The notes under the pieces were generated by a model. That model worked only from the letters and a program-made list of their open reading frames with translations, had not been told where the DNA came from and did not search any database. From positions 1 through 5,989 of the forward strand of contig DOMU01000167.1 of the NCBI GenBank assembly GCA_003509305.1: DNA of 5,989 nt. The letters are read 5' to 3'. Source of the stretch: Desulfobulbaceae bacterium. GTDB taxonomy: Bacteria > Desulfobacterota > Desulfobulbia > Desulfobulbales > Desulfocapsaceae. Made by a program: the position numbers and the translations under genes. Shown in pieces: positions 5,045 through 5,989 of this stretch (the first letter of the stretch is position 1; each line of letters begins with the position of its first letter).

Positions 5045-5989
5045 ATGGCAGACGAAACTGTTACCAACCCAGGTATGGAAGATTCGGCAAGCAATTTGAC
5101 AAGTACCGTTGAGGTGTCCGACGGCAAGGCCTACGTCCAGGGACGTCCGGAAGAGATAGAGAAATTTGTGCGTGAGGGCCAAGACCTGGTCATTCATTTC
5201 AAAGATGGTCAGGTCGTGCGCGTTCCCGCCTATTTTATGGATGGGGATCAGGAACGACTGCACCTTGTATTGGTGGATGGCAATACACAACTGCCTGGTG
5301 TTGCTGTCGAGTCGAGCATCCCTTTCGACGACCAGACTGGCGCCGATGTCCTGTTCGATTTTGGCGATAAAGGCGGTGGTATCTGGGGCAATGCCGGCCT
5401 CCTGGGTATTCTTGGAGCTTTAGCGGTCGGCGGCGTGGCCCTGGCGGTAGCGAATGACGATGATGATTCCAACCCGGCTCCACCGCCATCGGACAGTGGT
5501 ATTTCTCAGGGCACGGATGATGGTGGCGGTTCAGGTAGCCGCCCCAGCGAGGGCGACAGGGTATCGCCGCCACCGGTATCTCCTCCCCCGGAGGCGCCGG
5601 CAGTAACAGGCGCCATAGACAATATTGGCCCGATACAAGGTGATATCAGGGCCAATGGCGGCATAACCGATGACACAACGCCGACACTTTCCGGTACCGG
5701 CAAAGCCGGTGATACGATTACCGTGTATGACAACGGTGCAAAGGTTGGCCAAACCACGGTTGACCAAAACGGTAATTGGAGCGTCACCCCCGATAAACCG
5801 CTTGGCAACGGCGATCATTCACTGACGACGACGGCCACTGATTCGACCGGCAAACAAAGTCCAGCCAGCGACCCGATCAACATTAAAGTTGATACCACTG
5901 TACCGGACACCATTGGTTCCGGTACAGCGATCAGCTTTGATGACGTCACCGATGATAATATGCTGAACGCCAGCGAGGCGGGCGGCAAC
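5045..5989 (+). CDS. Large BapA/LapF-family biofilm adhesin, N-terminal part (continues past window)
   Basis: The first 315 residues of a surface adhesin probably exported by the upstream ABC/HlyD pair; the frame is open at the window end. There is no Sec signal peptide, as expected for a T1SS substrate with a C-terminal signal. Residues about 20-105 match the BapA prefix-like N-terminal domain: VEVSDGKAYVQGRPEEIEKF, then GQDLVIHFKDGQVVRVP and a second beta-rich part. Residues 114-137 form a Gly/Ala-rich hydrophobic stretch (LLGILGALAVGGVALAVA), then an Asp run (138-141) and a low-complexity Gly/Pro linker to about 187. One complete bacterial Ig-like repeat spans about 188-285 (TDDTTPTLSGTGKAGDTITV, NGNWSVTP, ending KVDTT). 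A second, different repeat type begins about 290 (ISFDDVTDDNMLNASEAGG), as in BapA-like repeat arrays. No di-alanine LapG-type cleavage motif is visible in the N-terminal region. Such proteins usually reach several thousand residues; size and C-terminus cannot be seen here. Confidence 0.9.
   Translation, partial: MADETVTNPGMEDSASNLTSTVEVSDGKAYVQGRPEEIEKFVREGQDLVIHFKDGQVVRVPAYFMDGDQERLHLVLVDGNTQLPGVAVESSIPFDDQTGADVLFDFGDKGGGIWGNAGLLGILGALAVGGVALAVANDDDDSNPAPPPSDSGISQGTDDGGGSGSRPSEGDRVSPPPVSPPPEAPAVTGAIDNIGPIQGDIRANGGITDDTTPTLSGTGKAGDTITVYDNGAKVGQTTVDQNGNWSVTPDKPLGNGDHSLTTTATDSTGKQSPASDPINIKVDTTVPDTIGSGTAISFDDVTDDNMLNASEAGGN

Noticed and set aside
5042..5818. Minus-strand and alternate-frame ORFs over the adhesin start
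   Set aside because: The plus-strand frame has an ideal ribosome binding site and clear domain matches; the others are shadows produced by its Gly/Pro/Asp-rich codons.
1..5989. CRISPR array, tRNA/rRNA, insertion sequence or phage attachment site
   Set aside because: No regularly spaced repeats, no cloverleaf or rRNA motifs, no transposase or terminal inverted repeats were seen. The 60-bp duplication is too diverged and occurs only twice.

Overview
The window looks like chromosomal DNA of a Gram-negative bacterium, most likely a proteobacterium. It encodes an inner-membrane/periplasm-spanning type I secretion (T1SS) exporter and, on the same strand, the start of a very large repeat-type surface adhesin of the BapA/LapF kind. 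Coding DNA is moderately GC-rich and the intergenic DNA is distinctly AT-rich. I cannot name a genus from the sequence.

Layout. Positions 3-182 hold the last 59 codons of an unrecognised gene. Positions 183-315 are AT-rich and carry a candidate sigma70-type promoter. Positions 316-1016 hold what I read as a decayed outer-membrane factor (TolC/LapE/BapB-type) gene. It has a broken signal-peptide start, recognisable but frame-hopping fragments of the family, and a final stop just before the next gene. Positions 1020-3182 encode an intact 720-aa LapB/RtxB-type ABC exporter with a degenerate C39-like N-terminal domain. Positions 3188-4360 encode an intact 390-aa HlyD-type periplasmic adaptor. Positions 4361-5044 are a 684-bp AT-rich region with three candidate promoters, each associated with a dyad symmetry, and a few tiny ORFs. 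From 5045 to the window edge runs the adhesin: a BapA-type N-terminal domain, a Gly/Ala-rich hydrophobic stretch, an acidic and Pro-rich linker, one complete Ig-like repeat and the start of a second.

How it fits together. The ABC protein energises export, the HlyD protein bridges the periplasm, and an outer-membrane factor is needed to complete the channel. The adhesin next door is the obvious substrate, with its secretion signal expected at the C-terminus outside the window. The locally expected outer-membrane factor appears broken, so the system would need a TolC-like protein encoded elsewhere. The most interesting non-coding structure is in the 684-bp gap. One consensus-like promoter has its -10 box exactly between the arms of a perfect dyad. 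The adhesin's own promoter lies within a long inverted repeat that covers both the -35 element and the expected start of transcription. Both suggest tight, dedicated regulation of adhesin expression. The regulator is not visible.
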